Shown here piece by piece: positions 17,123-26,903 of a stretch of DNA of 64,000 bases. Origin of the DNA: Polynucleobacter sp. MWH-UH24A (GTDB taxonomy: Bacteria; Pseudomonadota; Gammaproteobacteria; Burkholderiales; Burkholderiaceae). Numbering within the stretch: the first letter of the stretch is position 1; every line of letters begins with the position of its first letter. The DNA lies in the NCBI RefSeq assembly GCF_018687475.1, contig NZ_CP061292.1, forward strand, positions 186,001 through 250,000, written 5' to 3'. The notes below the pieces were generated by a model. That model was not told the DNA's origin. It made no database searches and worked only from the letters and a program-made list of their open reading frames with translations. A program made the translations under genes and the position numbers.

Positions 17123-18079
17123 TTAGAGGGTAATAGCCGTCCCAAAAGCAGCTTTGAAGCGATCGCTAATTTCAGCGCGCGTTGGTTGATGGTTTTGGGG
17201 GCCTTGGTGAGCGATTTTGATCGATCCCATGAGGCTCGCTAAGCGTCCAGTCGTCTCCCAGTCCAAACCTTTTTCAAGACCGTATAGTAGACCACCCCGA
17301 AATGCATCTCCGCAACCGGTTGGGTCGGCGATTTTCTCAGCCGGGACTGCAGGAATGTCAATCACCTTGCCTTGCGCATGAATTTGAGCTCCTTGAGCTC
17401 CTTTAGTAACGATTAGCGCCTCAAGTCGATTGGCAAGCTCGTGAAGCGATAAACCGGTGCGTTGGCAAAGCATTTCACCCTCATAGTCATTTACAGCAAC
17501 ATAGGTGGCGAGATCTACAAGCTCGAGAAGCTCTTGACCATTAAACATTGGTAGCCCCTGACCTGGATCGAAAATGAATGGAATCTTGGCCTGCGAAAAT
17601 TGATGGCAGTGTTCCCACATACCAATTCGACCATCTGGAGCGACGATGCCAATGTGTCGATCGTTATTCGACAGATGGGCCATACAGTCGCCTACTCGAT
17701 TAGTGTGGGAATCATTCATCGCTCCAGGATGAAATGCAGTAATTTGATTGTTTGCAAGATCGGTAGTAATCATCGCTTGAGCTGTGAAGGCCTGATCCAG
17801 CTTCTTAATGAACTGGCGACTTATTCCTAGCCTCTCGAGGTGGGAGAGGTAAGGATCTGCATCCGCTCCCACTGTTGCCATGATGAGAGGTTTGCCGCCG
17901 AGGAGTTGGAGGTTATAGCCAATGTTCCCGGCGCACCCCCCAAACTCTCTACGCATGCTGGGAACCAAAAAAGCGACATTCAGAATATGAATTTGTTCAG
18001 GAAGAATTTGATCTTGAAAACGACCCTCAAAGGTCATGATCGTGTCATACGCAATGGAGCCACAAATAATACTTGCCAT
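17123..18079 (-). CDS. PfkB family carbohydrate/nucleoside kinase
   Basis: 318 residues with the ribokinase fold. The N-terminal substrate region GGCAGN is at 47-52 and the C-terminal signature DPTGCGDAFRGG at 252-263 includes the catalytic base D258. The pattern (MASIICGSIAYDTIM start, FGGCAGNIGYNL) is close to bacterial proteins annotated as adenosine kinase-like, and adenosine or a related nucleoside is a reasonable guess, but the substrate is not proved by sequence. It starts 8 nt after the prmA fusion stop, so it is probably the last gene of the aroQ-accB-accC-prmA operon. Confidence 0.85.
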   Translation of the reverse strand: MASIICGSIAYDTIMTFEGRFQDQILPEQIHILNVAFLVPSMRREFGGCAGNIGYNLQLLGGKPLIMATVGADADPYLSHLERLGISRQFIKKLDQAFTAQAMITTDLANNQITAFHPGAMNDSHTNRVGDCMAHLSNNDRHIGIVAPDGRIGMWEHCHQFSQAKIPFIFDPGQGLPMFNGQELLELVDLATYVAVNDYEGEMLCQRTGLSLHELANRLEALIVTKGAQGAQIHAQGKVIDIPAVPAEKIADPTGCGDAFRGGLLYGLEKGLDWETTGRLASLMGSIKIAHQGPQNHQPTRAEISDRFKAAFGTAITL

Positions 18080-18087
18080 AAAGTTCT

Positions 18088-19677
18088 CTAAAGGGATGGT
18101 GGTTGAGTGAAAGAGGGATATGCTACACGTAAGCGATAGCCTGCCGTATTGGCAGGAAGTCGCAGGGGAATAGAAAGGTTAAATTGTTCCTTGGGCGGGG
18201 CCCCGGTTTGCTCAAAGTCAGGGTGAGCGTTTTGCCAGGTTTTTGGGAGCCATTCTCTGGGGCTCATCAGAATTTGAGTAATCGTATTTTCATCGGCATC
18301 GCTTAGTGTTAGTTCGAGATGGGGGATTGCAACAGAAATCAATAGGCGGTTTTGTAGCTCGATTTGCAAGATAGATTGCACTTCTTCCCCACGCTTCGCT
18401 TCATCCATACCAAGATTAGCAAGTTGAAAGCGCCAAGCTTTGAAATCGATTGCGGCAGCTCGAGCGCAAGGCAATACCTTACAAATTACCTGATCCATCG
18501 TTTGCATTAGCTCAAAGCCATGTAAGGCAATCGGGCTCGGGTTTTTATCTACACTGGGGGCCAAAAAATGCAAGATTGGGATACGCCAAAGACTCCATAC
18601 AACGAAGCAGCTGATGGTAATAAATAGTCCAGTGGCAATAAAAAGCGCTTGCGGACGATGGCGATTAATCTTTGCAACAATAGTACCAGTAATTACGCGA
18701 TTCGGTATTTCAGCATCCTCAATCAAGGGCGCATTCGAAATCTGATTTGGCATAGAGGCTGGTTTTTGACCATGCAGGCAAACCCAGCCCTCCGATACCC
18801 TCCAGATTGAGAGTGGAATATCGTTTTTATAGCAATCAATCACCTCTTGCGCTTGCCGCTCCAGGATGCCTGACAGAATTAGTTGCCCACCATCTTGAAC
18901 GCGTGCGATTAGAGCAGGGGCTAAAACTTGCAAAGGGTTAGCCAAAATATTGGCAATCACAACATCAAAGAGCCCGGACCCAATCGCAACGTCGATATCG
19001 TCGGGCAGTTCAAACTCAATATCCGTTTGGTTTTGATTGGCATTCGCACGAGCCGATTCAATTGCCTGCGGGTCAATATCGGTACCAAAAACCGTTTGAA
19101 AGCCTAGTTTTTTGGCGGCAATTGCCAAAATTCCAGAACCACATCCATAATCCAATAGGTTTTGGCTTTTACAGATTCCACTGGCGCTATATTGCTCAAG
19201 CCATTCAAGGCATAGTCGAGTGGTGGGGTGGCTACCCGTTCCAAATGCAAGCCCTGGATCCATTGCTAGGCAGATTGCCTCTGGTGAAGAGGGTTTTGGG
19301 TGCCATGAGGGAACAATCCACATGCGCTCACCAATCGGAATGGGATCAAATTGATTTTGTGTCATGGACACCCAATCTTGATCCGCCACAATCGATTCAG
19401 TAGGGGTTTGAACGGCAAACCCAGCCTCTAATAAAGTGCTGGCGAGTTCTTCCTTATTTACTTCTTGGGTTTGATCAAAAAGTGCCTTAACAACGGATAA
19501 ATCCCATGCTTGCACGTCTGGCGATAATCCTGGCTCGCCATACAAGGGGTTTTCATCATAGCCACCTGCCGTCGCATCTTCGACCGAAACCGACAGTGCC
19601 CCGAGTTCCATAAGGGCATCCCCCAAGGGTTCGGCAATTTCAGCAACAACCGTAAATTGGAACTCGCGGTACGGCAT
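18088..19677 (-). CDS. prmA: Fusion: ribosomal protein L11 methyltransferase (PrmA) + DUF3426 membrane protein
   Basis: 529 residues against about 295 for PrmA. Residues 1-300 are a full PrmA: GTGSHPTTRLCLEW (147-159), SAM motif I LLDYGCGSG (174-182), ANILANP (242-248), ending at EGWVCLHG. It trimethylates L11. Residues about 310-343 are a polar linker, 344-364 a membrane helix, and 370-529 match the periplasmic DUF3426 domain. In related Burkholderiales DUF3426 is a separate downstream gene with an N-terminal CxxC zinc ribbon; here the ribbon is gone and the reading frame is continuous. M309 could be an internal start but has no Shine-Dalgarno. The protein would be an inner-membrane-anchored methyltransferase. 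Confidence 0.85.
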   Translation of the reverse strand: MPYREFQFTVVAEIAEPLGDALMELGALSVSVEDATAGGYDENPLYGEPGLSPDVQAWDLSVVKALFDQTQEVNKEELASTLLEAGFAVQTPTESIVADQDWVSMTQNQFDPIPIGERMWIVPSWHPKPSSPEAICLAMDPGLAFGTGSHPTTRLCLEWLEQYSASGICKSQNLLDYGCGSGILAIAAKKLGFQTVFGTDIDPQAIESARANANQNQTDIEFELPDDIDVAIGSGLFDVVIANILANPLQVLAPALIARVQDGGQLILSGILERQAQEVIDCYKNDIPLSIWRVSEGWVCLHGQKPASMPNQISNAPLIEDAEIPNRVITGTIVAKINRHRPQALFIATGLFITISCFVVWSLWRIPILHFLAPSVDKNPSPIALHGFELMQTMDQVICKVLPCARAAAIDFKAWRFQLANLGMDEAKRGEEVQSILQIELQNRLLISVAIPHLELTLSDADENTITQILMSPREWLPKTWQNAHPDFEQTGAPPKEQFNLSIPLRLPANTAGYRLRVAYPSFTQPPSL

Positions 19678-19691
19678 TGGCTCAGGAAAGC

Positions 19692-21059
19692 CTACTTCTC
19701 GCCACGAGTTGCGGATTGCTCCTCAAGGCGCTGTTCAAGGTAATGAATGCTAGTACCCCCCTCAACAAATTTTGCGTCGAGCATTAGCTCACGATGTAGG
19801 GGTACATTGGTCAAAATGCCATCAATCACCATTTCGGAGAGGGCAATACGCATTCGACGAATTGCCTGTTCACGAGTTGCTCCATAAGCAATTAATTTGC
19901 CAATCATGGAGTCGTAGTTCGGGGGCACTAAATATCCGCTGTAAGCATGGGAATCGACGCGGATGCCCGGGCCTCCAGGCATATGCCATGACTGAATTCG
20001 ACCGGGGCTTGGCGTGAACTTAAAGGGGTCCTCGGCATTTAAGCGGCATTCAATAGCATGGCCTTTAAAGACGATATCGCGTTGCCGAAAGCCCAACTTT
20101 TGACCGGCCGCAATTTTGATTTGTTCTTGAACAATATCAATGCCGGTAATCATCTCCGTGACGGGATGCTCGACTTGAACGCGGGTGTTCATTTCAATAA
20201 AGAAGAACTCACCCTTTTCGTAGAGAAACTCAAAGGTACCAGCGCCACGGTAAGCAATTTTTTTGCATGCATCGGCACAACGCTCTCCAATTTTGGCAAT
20301 CAATTTACGATCAATGCCTGGGGCCGGCGCTTCTTCAATCACTTTCTGGTGGCGACGCTGCATGGAGCAATCACGCTCACCCAACCAAACTGCGTTGCCA
20401 TGGGTATCGGCCAAGATTTGGATCTCCACGTGTCTGGGGCGCTCAAGGAATTTCTCCATATAGACTTCGGGGTTACCAAAGGCACGGCCTGCTTCCTCGC
20501 GGGTCATATTCACGGCACTGATGAGGGCTGCTTCCGTATGAACAACACGCATACCGCGCCCACCACCACCACCTGCTGCTTTGATGATCACCGGGTAGCC
20601 TACACGCTTGGCGGTCGCCAAAATTTCTTTTGGATTATCAGTGGGCAAAGCTCCGGCAGAACCGGGTACGCAGGGAACGCCCGCTTTAATCATGGCATTT
20701 TTTGCTGAAACCTTATCGCCCATCAGGCGGATGGACTCCGGTCTTGGGCCAATAAAAGCAAATCCTGATTTTTCAACACGCTCAGCAAAATCGGCATTTT
20801 CTGAGAGAAATCCATAGCCAGGATGAATCGCCTCAGCATCGGTCACTTCAGCCGCTGAAATAATCGCCGGCATATTAAGGTAACTTTGTGTTGAAGGTGC
20901 TGGCCCAATACATACCGCCTCATCAGCGAGCTTTACATATTTTGCGTCTTTATCTGCTGTGGAATACACCACCACGGTTTTAATTCCAAGCTCTCTGCAG
21001 GCTCGTTGAATTCGCAGGGCAATTTCGCCACGATTGGCGATTAGTATTTTGTCAAACAT
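19692..21059 (-). CDS. accC: Acetyl-CoA carboxylase, biotin carboxylase subunit
   Basis: 455 residues, the standard length (E. coli 449). N-terminal [17 protein letters not shown], the ATP-grasp glycine loop [12 protein letters not shown] (about 160-170), [26 protein letters not shown] with catalytic residues (split here as EFFFIEMN and [10 protein letters not shown]), and C-terminal region [11 protein letters not shown]. It carboxylates biotin on AccB with bicarbonate and ATP, the first step of malonyl-CoA synthesis. Its start is 5 nt after the accB stop and the prmA fusion follows 14 nt later, all one operon. Confidence 0.98.
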   Translation of the reverse strand: MFDKILIANRGEIALRIQRACRELGIKTVVVYSTADKDAKYVKLADEAVCIGPAPSTQSYLNMPAIISAAEVTDAEAIHPGYGFLSENADFAERVEKSGFAFIGPRPESIRLMGDKVSAKNAMIKAGVPCVPGSAGALPTDNPKEILATAKRVGYPVIIKAAGGGGGRGMRVVHTEAALISAVNMTREEAGRAFGNPEVYMEKFLERPRHVEIQILADTHGNAVWLGERDCSMQRRHQKVIEEAPAPGIDRKLIAKIGERCADACKKIAYRGAGTFEFLYEKGEFFFIEMNTRVQVEHPVTEMITGIDIVQEQIKIAAGQKLGFRQRDIVFKGHAIECRLNAEDPFKFTPSPGRIQSWHMPGGPGIRVDSHAYSGYLVPPNYDSMIGKLIAYGATREQAIRRMRIALSEMVIDGILTNVPLHRELMLDAKFVEGGTSIHYLEQRLEEQSATRGEK

Positions 21060-21064
21060 GGCGA

Positions 21065-21538
21065 TTAGGCGATGATGAACAGCGGTTGATCAAACTCAAC
21101 GCCTTGACCGTTCTCACACAAGATTTGTTTAATTACCCCGGCTTTTTCGGACTCAATCTCATTGAGAAGCTTCATCGCTTCGATGATGCAGAGGGTTTGG
21201 CCGACTGTTACGGTATCGCCTACATTCACGAAAGCGGGCGCCTCTGGATTGGGGGAGCGATAAAAGGTTCCAACCATTGGAGACTTTTGCACAAAACCCT
21301 CAGGCGCTGAACTGACTTCTGGGGCAGCGGCAGAAGCAGAAGCTATTGGAATTTCCTGTTGGATCGGCGCTGGTATGACCATAGTATTCATGGGCGTTGC
21401 TGCAGGAGCGTTTGTAACGGAGCCAGAATGTCGCGCATTCACAATCTTGACTTTATCTTCTCCTTCGCTCACTTCGAGTTCGGAGATTCCGGATTCGGAG
21501 ACCAAGTCGATGAGGGTTTTTAGTTTACGTAAGTCCAT
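21065..21538 (-). CDS. accB: Acetyl-CoA carboxylase biotin carboxyl carrier protein
   Basis: 157 residues from the ATG at 21538 ([17 protein letters not shown], the conserved AccB start). A longer in-frame start at 21619 would run 59 nt into aroQ and is rejected. The N-terminal oligomerisation region is followed by an Ala/Pro-rich linker (about 45-80) and the biotinyl domain. The biotin attachment site is K123 in EAMKL (AMKM in many species). It carries biotin between AccC and the carboxyltransferase. The order aroQ-accB-accC is conserved in betaproteobacteria. Confidence 0.97.
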   Translation of the reverse strand: MDLRKLKTLIDLVSESGISELEVSEGEDKVKIVNARHSGSVTNAPAATPMNTMVIPAPIQQEIPIASASAAAPEVSSAPEGFVQKSPMVGTFYRSPNPEAPAFVNVGDTVTVGQTLCIIEAMKLLNEIESEKAGVIKQILCENGQGVEFDQPLFIIA

Positions 21539-21560
21539 GCCAAACCTCGTTGTAATGTTT

Positions 21561-22022
21561 TTAATGAGAAGCCAGTTTGTTCTGAATGGCTGCAAAAGCC
21601 AATTCATAACCTTGGGCACCTAGACCACAAATAACGCCCATGGCTAGATCTGAAAAATAGGAATGTTTGCGAAACTCTTCACGTTGGTGAATATTGGAGA
21701 GGTGTACTTCAATGAATGGGATTGCTACACCAGCTAAGGCATCCCGTAGAGCAACGCTCGTGTGGGTAAATCCGCCTGGGTTAATAATGATGAAACCAAT
21801 GCCGTCCTTTTTGGCTTTCTGAACACGGTCAATCAGCTCACCCTCGTGATTGCTCTGAAAGGTCTCGAGCAAAATCCCAGCATCTTTAGCGAGCATGCCC
21901 ATGCGACGAGTGATGTCCTCAAGGGTTGTTTTCCCATAAACTTCGGGCTCTCTGGTTCCTAAAAGGTTTAAATTAGGCCCATTGAGAAGTAAAACAGAGG
22001 AATTTGAATGGCTAGTAGGCAT
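21561..22022 (-). CDS. aroQ: Type II 3-dehydroquinate dehydratase
   Basis: 153 residues, the type II dehydroquinase length. Motifs: [17 protein letters not shown] (14-30) with the catalytic Tyr at Y29, [16 protein letters not shown] in the middle, and [14 protein letters not shown] with the catalytic His. It dehydrates 3-dehydroquinate in the shikimate pathway; aroE lies at 27763 in another unit. It is the probable first gene of the aroQ-accB-accC-prmA-kinase operon. The 181-nt gap upstream (22023-22203) should contain the operon promoter, but I found no clear consensus pair. Confidence 0.97.
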   Translation of the reverse strand: MPTSHSNSSVLLLNGPNLNLLGTREPEVYGKTTLEDITRRMGMLAKDAGILLETFQSNHEGELIDRVQKAKKDGIGFIIINPGGFTHTSVALRDALAGVAIPFIEVHLSNIHQREEFRKHSYFSDLAMGVICGLGAQGYELAFAAIQNKLASH

Positions 22023-22203
22023 AGATCGCTACAGTTATTGAAAAATATCGATTAATTTGGCGATAAATCAGGAAAATTAACGTAAGAAGCAGTATACCCC
22101 CTGATACCCTGAATTCCTAGAAATTAGCTATTTTTTTAAGAATTTGATTAAAAATAGTAGTGAAGCATGCGAAGAATTTACATTTAAAATGAATTAAAGT
22201 CAG

Positions 22204-22731
22204 CTAAATTGCCTCTTTAATTAACTTTCTTAGCTCATCTTCGCTAATCTTGCCTAATTTTCTACCAGTGATATTTCCCTTGGCATTAATAATCACAGTA
22301 AAGGGTAGGGCGCCAGATGGGTTCCCCAGCATTTTATTGATGTCATTGCCGCCAAGACCACCCAAAATGATTGGGTAGGAAATAATGGTAGTTTCAATAA
22401 ATTGACGAATGTTAGATGGTGAATCAATACCGATGCCGACAATTAGCATCTTTTTAGGGTCATATTCCCCTTGAATTTTGTCCAAAGCGGGCATTTCTTC
22501 AACACAGGGTGGACACCAAGATGCCCAAAAATTGACGACTAAAACCTTATTCTTCCAATCTTGGGTCGATATTGGCTTTTGGTCAGGAGAAAACCACTCC
22601 CGATCAAAAAGGGCTTTCACAGCATCTTGCGAAGCGGATTGCAAGGCAGTTCTGCGATTAGCAAAAAAAGCACCAGTTACGGCAGCAACAATCGCTACTC
22701 CGCTTGCAATTAGAAAATGACGACGGTTCAT
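22204..22731 (-). CDS. TlpA/ResA-like thioredoxin-fold protein
   Basis: 175 residues. The N-terminus NRRHFLIASG followed by a hydrophobic stretch is a membrane anchor or signal and resembles a twin-arginine signal. The thioredoxin fold follows with the redox motif WCPPC (C73, C76) and the extra TlpA-type EEMP segment. The conserved cis-proline region is GALPFTVII. Likely a periplasmic, membrane-anchored thiol:disulphide reductase, perhaps in cytochrome c maturation. There is a good Shine-Dalgarno (AAGGAG). Only 25 bp separate its ATG from that of the divergent mpl. Confidence 0.88.
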   Translation of the reverse strand: MNRRHFLIASGVAIVAAVTGAFFANRRTALQSASQDAVKALFDREWFSPDQKPISTQDWKNKVLVVNFWASWCPPCVEEMPALDKIQGEYDPKKMLIVGIGIDSPSNIRQFIETTIISYPIILGGLGGNDINKMLGNPSGALPFTVIINAKGNITGRKLGKISEDELRKLIKEAI

Positions 22732-22744
22732 GGCTCTCCTTGGC

Positions 22745-22750
22745 TAAAAT
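22745..22750 (+). promoter_or_regulatory. Candidate -10 box of mpl placed for a leaderless mRNA
   Basis: TAAAAT (5 of 6) ends 7 nt before the mpl ATG at 22757. There is no Shine-Dalgarno before the ATG, and the 25-bp divergent spacer leaves no room for a normal leader. Confidence 0.45.
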
Positions 22751-22756
22751 CCTCGC

Positions 22757-24166
22757 ATGCATATTCATATCTTGGGCATTTGTGGCACCTTCATGGGTGG
22801 AATCGCGGCAATTGCCAGACAGGCCGGTCATGAGGTAACCGGTTGCGACGCGAATGTGTACCCACCAATGAGCACGCAACTTGAAGCACAAGGTATTCAA
22901 TTAATCGAAGGATACTCTCCCGATCAACTCCGTGAATTTAAATCGAAACCGGATTTATTTCTAATTGGTAATGTCATTTCAAGGGGAAATTCTCTTCTTG
23001 AGGAAATTCTGAATCAAGGCTTGCCCTATACCTCAGGACCCCAATGGTTGGGAGAGCAGGTGTTATCGGGTAGACATGTCCTTGCGGTCGCCGGAACGCA
23101 TGGTAAGACCACAACGACAGCTATGTTGACCTGGATCTTGGAGCGAAATCAACGTAAACCTGGATATTTAATTGGTGGTGTGCCGTTGAATTTTTCCGTT
23201 TCGGCTCGCTTGGGCGAGGGGCGCTATTTTGTGATTGAGGCCGATGAGTACGACACCGCCCTTTTTGATAAGCGCAGTAAGTTCGTGCACTATCGGCCAC
23301 GAACCGCAGTTTTGAATAACCTCGAATTTGATCATGCCGATATTTTTACTGACTTAGCGGCGATCGAAACCCAATTTCATCATTTAGTTCGAACCATTCC
23401 GCAAACAGGCCTGGTACTTGCTAACGACTCACAGGAGTCATTGGATCGTGTGATTGAGCGCGGCTTGTGGTCTCCTTTGGAGCGTTTTGGTTTTGGTGAC
23501 TGCGATTGGTCATTTGAGGATTTAGAAAACATAGATGGCAAAGGCGGAGCTGATTTTTCAGTTCTTTATCAGGGTAAGAAATGTGCGGAAGTTCATTGGG
23601 CAAGGCATTCGGGTGTGATGGGTGTTCATAATCAACTTAATGCATTGGCAGCGATTGCAGCTGCTCACCATATCGGAATTACCCCAGAAGAATCCGCCCT
23701 TGCTTTGGCGGAATTTAAAAACGTCAAGCGACGTTTGGAACTTATTGGCGAAAAGAATCGGATTTCTGTTTACGACGATTTTGCCCATCATCCTACGGCA
23801 ATCGCTACCACCATTGATGGATTGCGTAAACAAATTGGTCAGGCGCGAATTCTGGCGGTGCTTGAGCCACGATCAAACACCATGAAGCTTGGTGTTATGA
23901 AGTCTCAGCTTCCAGATAGCTTAAATCAAGCTGATTTGGTGTTTGCTTACGGAGCGGTCAGTGGCAAAGATGCTTTAGGTTGGGACTTGCAAGAGGCGAT
24001 CGCGCCTTTGGGTTCGAAAGCGAAAAGTTTTCATGATCTTGGGCGTTTAGTCGAGGCAGTATGTAGCGAAGCCAAACCCCACGATCATGTTTTAGTGATG
24101 AGTAATGGCGGCTTTGGCGGCGTTCATCAAAAAATTTTGGCTCGCTTAGAGCACCTTAATCCCTAA
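22757..24166 (+). CDS. mpl: UDP-N-acetylmuramate:L-Ala-gamma-D-Glu-meso-DAP ligase
   Basis: 469 residues of the Mur ligase family, close to E. coli Mpl (457). N-terminal [16 protein letters not shown] is diagnostic for Mpl against MurC. The ATP loop is GTHGKTT at 113-119, then [16 protein letters not shown] and EFDHADIF in the central domain and [10 protein letters not shown] at the start of the C-terminal domain. It ligates recycled murein tripeptide to UDP-MurNAc, working downstream of AmpD, which is present as a fusion at 11143. A plain FabG-like gene follows 14 nt later. Confidence 0.96.
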   Translation: MHIHILGICGTFMGGIAAIARQAGHEVTGCDANVYPPMSTQLEAQGIQLIEGYSPDQLREFKSKPDLFLIGNVISRGNSLLEEILNQGLPYTSGPQWLGEQVLSGRHVLAVAGTHGKTTTTAMLTWILERNQRKPGYLIGGVPLNFSVSARLGEGRYFVIEADEYDTALFDKRSKFVHYRPRTAVLNNLEFDHADIFTDLAAIETQFHHLVRTIPQTGLVLANDSQESLDRVIERGLWSPLERFGFGDCDWSFEDLENIDGKGGADFSVLYQGKKCAEVHWARHSGVMGVHNQLNALAAIAAAHHIGITPEESALALAEFKNVKRRLELIGEKNRISVYDDFAHHPTAIATTIDGLRKQIGQARILAVLEPRSNTMKLGVMKSQLPDSLNQADLVFAYGAVSGKDALGWDLQEAIAPLGSKAKSFHDLGRLVEAVCSEAKPHDHVLVMSNGGFGGVHQKILARLEHLNP

Positions 24167-24180
24167 TTAGAGGAATTAGT

Positions 24181-24909
24181 ATGCGTTTACGTAATAAAGT
24201 TGCACTTATCACCGGAGCAGCCAAAGGAATTGGTTTTGCAACTGCTAAAAGGTTCACCGAGGAGGGTGCCAAGGTCATGTTGGCAGACCTAAATGAAGGT
24301 GCGGTAATGGAAGCGGTGGGCCAACTCAAAAATGCCGAACCGTATGTATTGAATGTTACCGATCGAGCCAGTATTCAGCGTGCAGTGGACGCCATCATCG
24401 CTAAACATCAACGCATTGACATATTGATTAATAACGCCGGCATTACTCAAGATGCGCGTTTAGTGAAAATGACCGAGGAGCAATTTGATGCAGTGATTGA
24501 TGTCAATCTTAAGGGCGTCTTTAATTGCACCCAATTAGTTGTTCCTCATATGCTAGAGGCAAAAAAGGGGGCTATCGTCAATGCTTCGAGTGTGGTTGGT
24601 ATCTATGGTAATTTTGGACAAACCAATTACTCTGCGACTAAATTTGGCGTAATTGGATTTACTAAAACCTGGGCCCGTGAATTTGGACAAAAAGGCATTC
24701 GGGTGAATGCGGTGTGTCCTGGATTCATTGCGACTGAGATGGTCAAGGCGATGCCTGAAAACATATTGCAAAGCATTGAGCAGCGCTCGTGGATGGCTCG
24801 CTTGGGTACACCAGAAGAAATGGCGAACGTATACCTGTTCCTAGCAAGCGACGAAGCCAGTTATGTCAATGGCGTCACCATTGAGGCAAGTGGCGGGATT
24901 TCGCTTTAA
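24181..24909 (+). CDS. Short-chain dehydrogenase/reductase, FabG-like
   Basis: 242 residues, classical SDR. Cofactor loop TGAAKGIG at 11-18, NNAG at 84-87, and catalytic S137 with Y150 and K154 (YSATK). The sequence is close to 3-oxoacyl-ACP reductase or acetoacetyl-CoA reductase, but there is no fatty-acid gene beside it, so a FabG paralogue of unsure substrate is the safe call. A conventional Shine-Dalgarno (AGAGGAATTAGT) precedes it. Its stop shares one base with the ATG of the RNB ribonuclease (TAATG), indicating coupled translation. Confidence 0.88.
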   Translation: MRLRNKVALITGAAKGIGFATAKRFTEEGAKVMLADLNEGAVMEAVGQLKNAEPYVLNVTDRASIQRAVDAIIAKHQRIDILINNAGITQDARLVKMTEEQFDAVIDVNLKGVFNCTQLVVPHMLEAKKGAIVNASSVVGIYGNFGQTNYSATKFGVIGFTKTWAREFGQKGIRVNAVCPGFIATEMVKAMPENILQSIEQRSWMARLGTPEEMANVYLFLASDEASYVNGVTIEASGGISL

Positions 24910-26903
24910 TGCAATTACTGCATGAGGAGGGTGGTGAGCTACGTATTGCCACAGTCTTATCGTCTTCAGGTGCTGGAGATACGCAGTCATGGCAAGCAAG
25001 CGCTTTATCGGGTAAGCATCTCAAGCTAAAGTCAAAAGAAGTTTGGCTTCAATTTGAAGCCACTAATCCCCAAGCAGTTCTTGAGGAGGCTCATGGTATT
25101 GCTGCAACAATTGATTTGCAGTTGTTATGGGATTGCGCGTCTGATCACGAATTTGCATTTCAGGTGATTGCTAAAGAGTATTTTGGAGATACCATTAGCA
25201 CGCCTCAATTGATCGGCTTAGCAATTGCATTGCAAGGAGCTCCTGTTTACTTTCGACGTAAAGGGCGCGGTGCCTTTATGCGGGCGCCATTTGAGCAGCT
25301 GCAAGCGGGACTAGCGGCAATCGAACGCAAGCAAAGAGAGCTTTTGCAACAAGAGGTATGGCAGTCGGAGCTAATCGAAGGAAAGCTGCCAGATGCCTTA
25401 TCCACGCAGGTGAACAGTTTGCTGTTTCATCCTGATAAAAATAGTTTGGCATACAAAGCCTTTCATGGGGCGTGTGAGCAAACTGGAGAACACCCAGCGC
25501 GTTTACTAATGCGCTGCGGTGCTTTGGATTCCCCGCTGTCTTACCATCATGGCCAATTTATACAAGCGCATTTTCCAAAAGGAGAGGGCTTTGCAAGTGA
25601 TTTTCGGTTTACTAACGCAGAGTTTGAAAAGGCCATTGCCGGTTTGCCAACTGCGCAAGTTAAGGCGTTTTCAATTGATGACGTCGGCACAACCGAAATC
25701 GATGACACCTTGTCATTAACGCCTATCGGTGATGGTCTTTATCGATTGGGTATACATATTGCCGCACCCGGTTTATTGATTCAAAAGGGAGATCGTTTTG
25801 ATCAGGTCGCGCGCGAGCGGATGTCAACGGTTTATTTCCCAGGTGACAAAATTACGATGTTGCCAGAGCAATTTGTTGAGTACTTTTCACTCGATGCTGG
25901 TTCGGCACGTCCGGCTGTCTCCTTGTATATTGAGATCGATGCTCTAGGGCATCGAACCCAGACCCCCCCGCAAAGCGCACTGGAGTTGGTGCCCATTGAT
26001 ACCAATCTTCGCTTAGACGATTGGGAACCACTAGTCGACGAGGCCTTCTTGGCCCAAGAAAACTCATCATTGCCGCATCACGAAGCACTGACTCGACTGT
26101 GGTTTTTAGCTCAGAATGAACATCAGAAACGCCAAGAGCAGCGGGTTAAAGATGGCTTGCGGGCTGAAGTTTTGGGTCAAGCCGATCCAAATGCTTTGAT
26201 CCGTGATTTCAATTTCAAGATCACATCACCAACGAATGAAATTGTGATCGAGCCTCGTATTCGAGGTTCGATTTTAGATACCATCGTGGCCGAGTGCATG
26301 ATCTTATGCAATCGAATTTGGGGGCAGGCGCTGGCTGAGCATGGCTTACCAGCTTTATTTCGGATCCAAAAAGGCTGGGGAGCAATGCGTACGCGCATGC
26401 AAACCACCCCCGGCCCTCATGAAGGCTTAGGGGTTGAGTGTTATGCATGGTGCACGTCGCCTCTGCGTCGTTATGCGGATCTTGTGAATCAATGGCAATT
26501 GATTGCCATGATTCGAAATGGGGTTACTGCCAAGATGACAGCCCCATTTCCTCCCAAAGATTCTGAGATCATGGGGATTGCTGCCGATTTTGACGCAGTG
26601 TATTTGCAGTACGGCGAGTACCAGTCTCGTATGGAACGTTATTGGTGCCTACGCTGGTTGGCGCAGGCTGGCTTACCCCATTCAATTTATGCGCGTCATT
26701 TGAAAGAGGGCATGGCGCGAATTGAGCCCATTCCCTTTCATTTGCCTATCCCTGAATTAGCTGGTCATCCCCGTCTTACCCGCGCTAAGATCGAGATCAT
26801 GGAAATTGATCTGTTGGACCTAGCCGCCAAAGCACGTGTAATCGAGCTTGAGGCTAACACTAGCGATACGAGTACTGGGGCAGAGGGAGATTTGCCAGAA
26901 TGA
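24909..26903 (+). CDS. RNB-domain (RNase II family) exoribonuclease
   Basis: 664 residues. The RNB catalytic domain spans about 245-570, with SIDDVGTTEIDDTLSL (the metal-binding aspartates), HIAAPG, MSTVYFPGDKITMLPE, and YAWCTSPLRRYADLVNQWQL near its end. The N-terminal half lacks clear cold-shock domains and is unlike E. coli RNase II or R. This short type sits beside TonB-like and aroE genes in Burkholderiales. It probably degrades RNA 3' to 5'. It overlaps the SDR by one base and the TonB-like gene by 4 nt (ATGA). Confidence 0.85.
   Translation: MQLLHEEGGELRIATVLSSSGAGDTQSWQASALSGKHLKLKSKEVWLQFEATNPQAVLEEAHGIAATIDLQLLWDCASDHEFAFQVIAKEYFGDTISTPQLIGLAIALQGAPVYFRRKGRGAFMRAPFEQLQAGLAAIERKQRELLQQEVWQSELIEGKLPDALSTQVNSLLFHPDKNSLAYKAFHGACEQTGEHPARLLMRCGALDSPLSYHHGQFIQAHFPKGEGFASDFRFTNAEFEKAIAGLPTAQVKAFSIDDVGTTEIDDTLSLTPIGDGLYRLGIHIAAPGLLIQKGDRFDQVARERMSTVYFPGDKITMLPEQFVEYFSLDAGSARPAVSLYIEIDALGHRTQTPPQSALELVPIDTNLRLDDWEPLVDEAFLAQENSSLPHHEALTRLWFLAQNEHQKRQEQRVKDGLRAEVLGQADPNALIRDFNFKITSPTNEIVIEPRIRGSILDTIVAECMILCNRIWGQALAEHGLPALFRIQKGWGAMRTRMQTTPGPHEGLGVECYAWCTSPLRRYADLVNQWQLIAMIRNGVTAKMTAPFPPKDSEIMGIAADFDAVYLQYGEYQSRMERYWCLRWLAQAGLPHSIYARHLKEGMARIEPIPFHLPIPELAGHPRLTRAKIEIMEIDLLDLAAKARVIELEANTSDTSTGAEGDLPE

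Noticed and set aside
21539..21619. Long N-terminal extension of AccB
   Set aside because: It would overlap aroQ by 59 nt and lacks any family similarity; the start at 21538 matches the conserved N-terminus.
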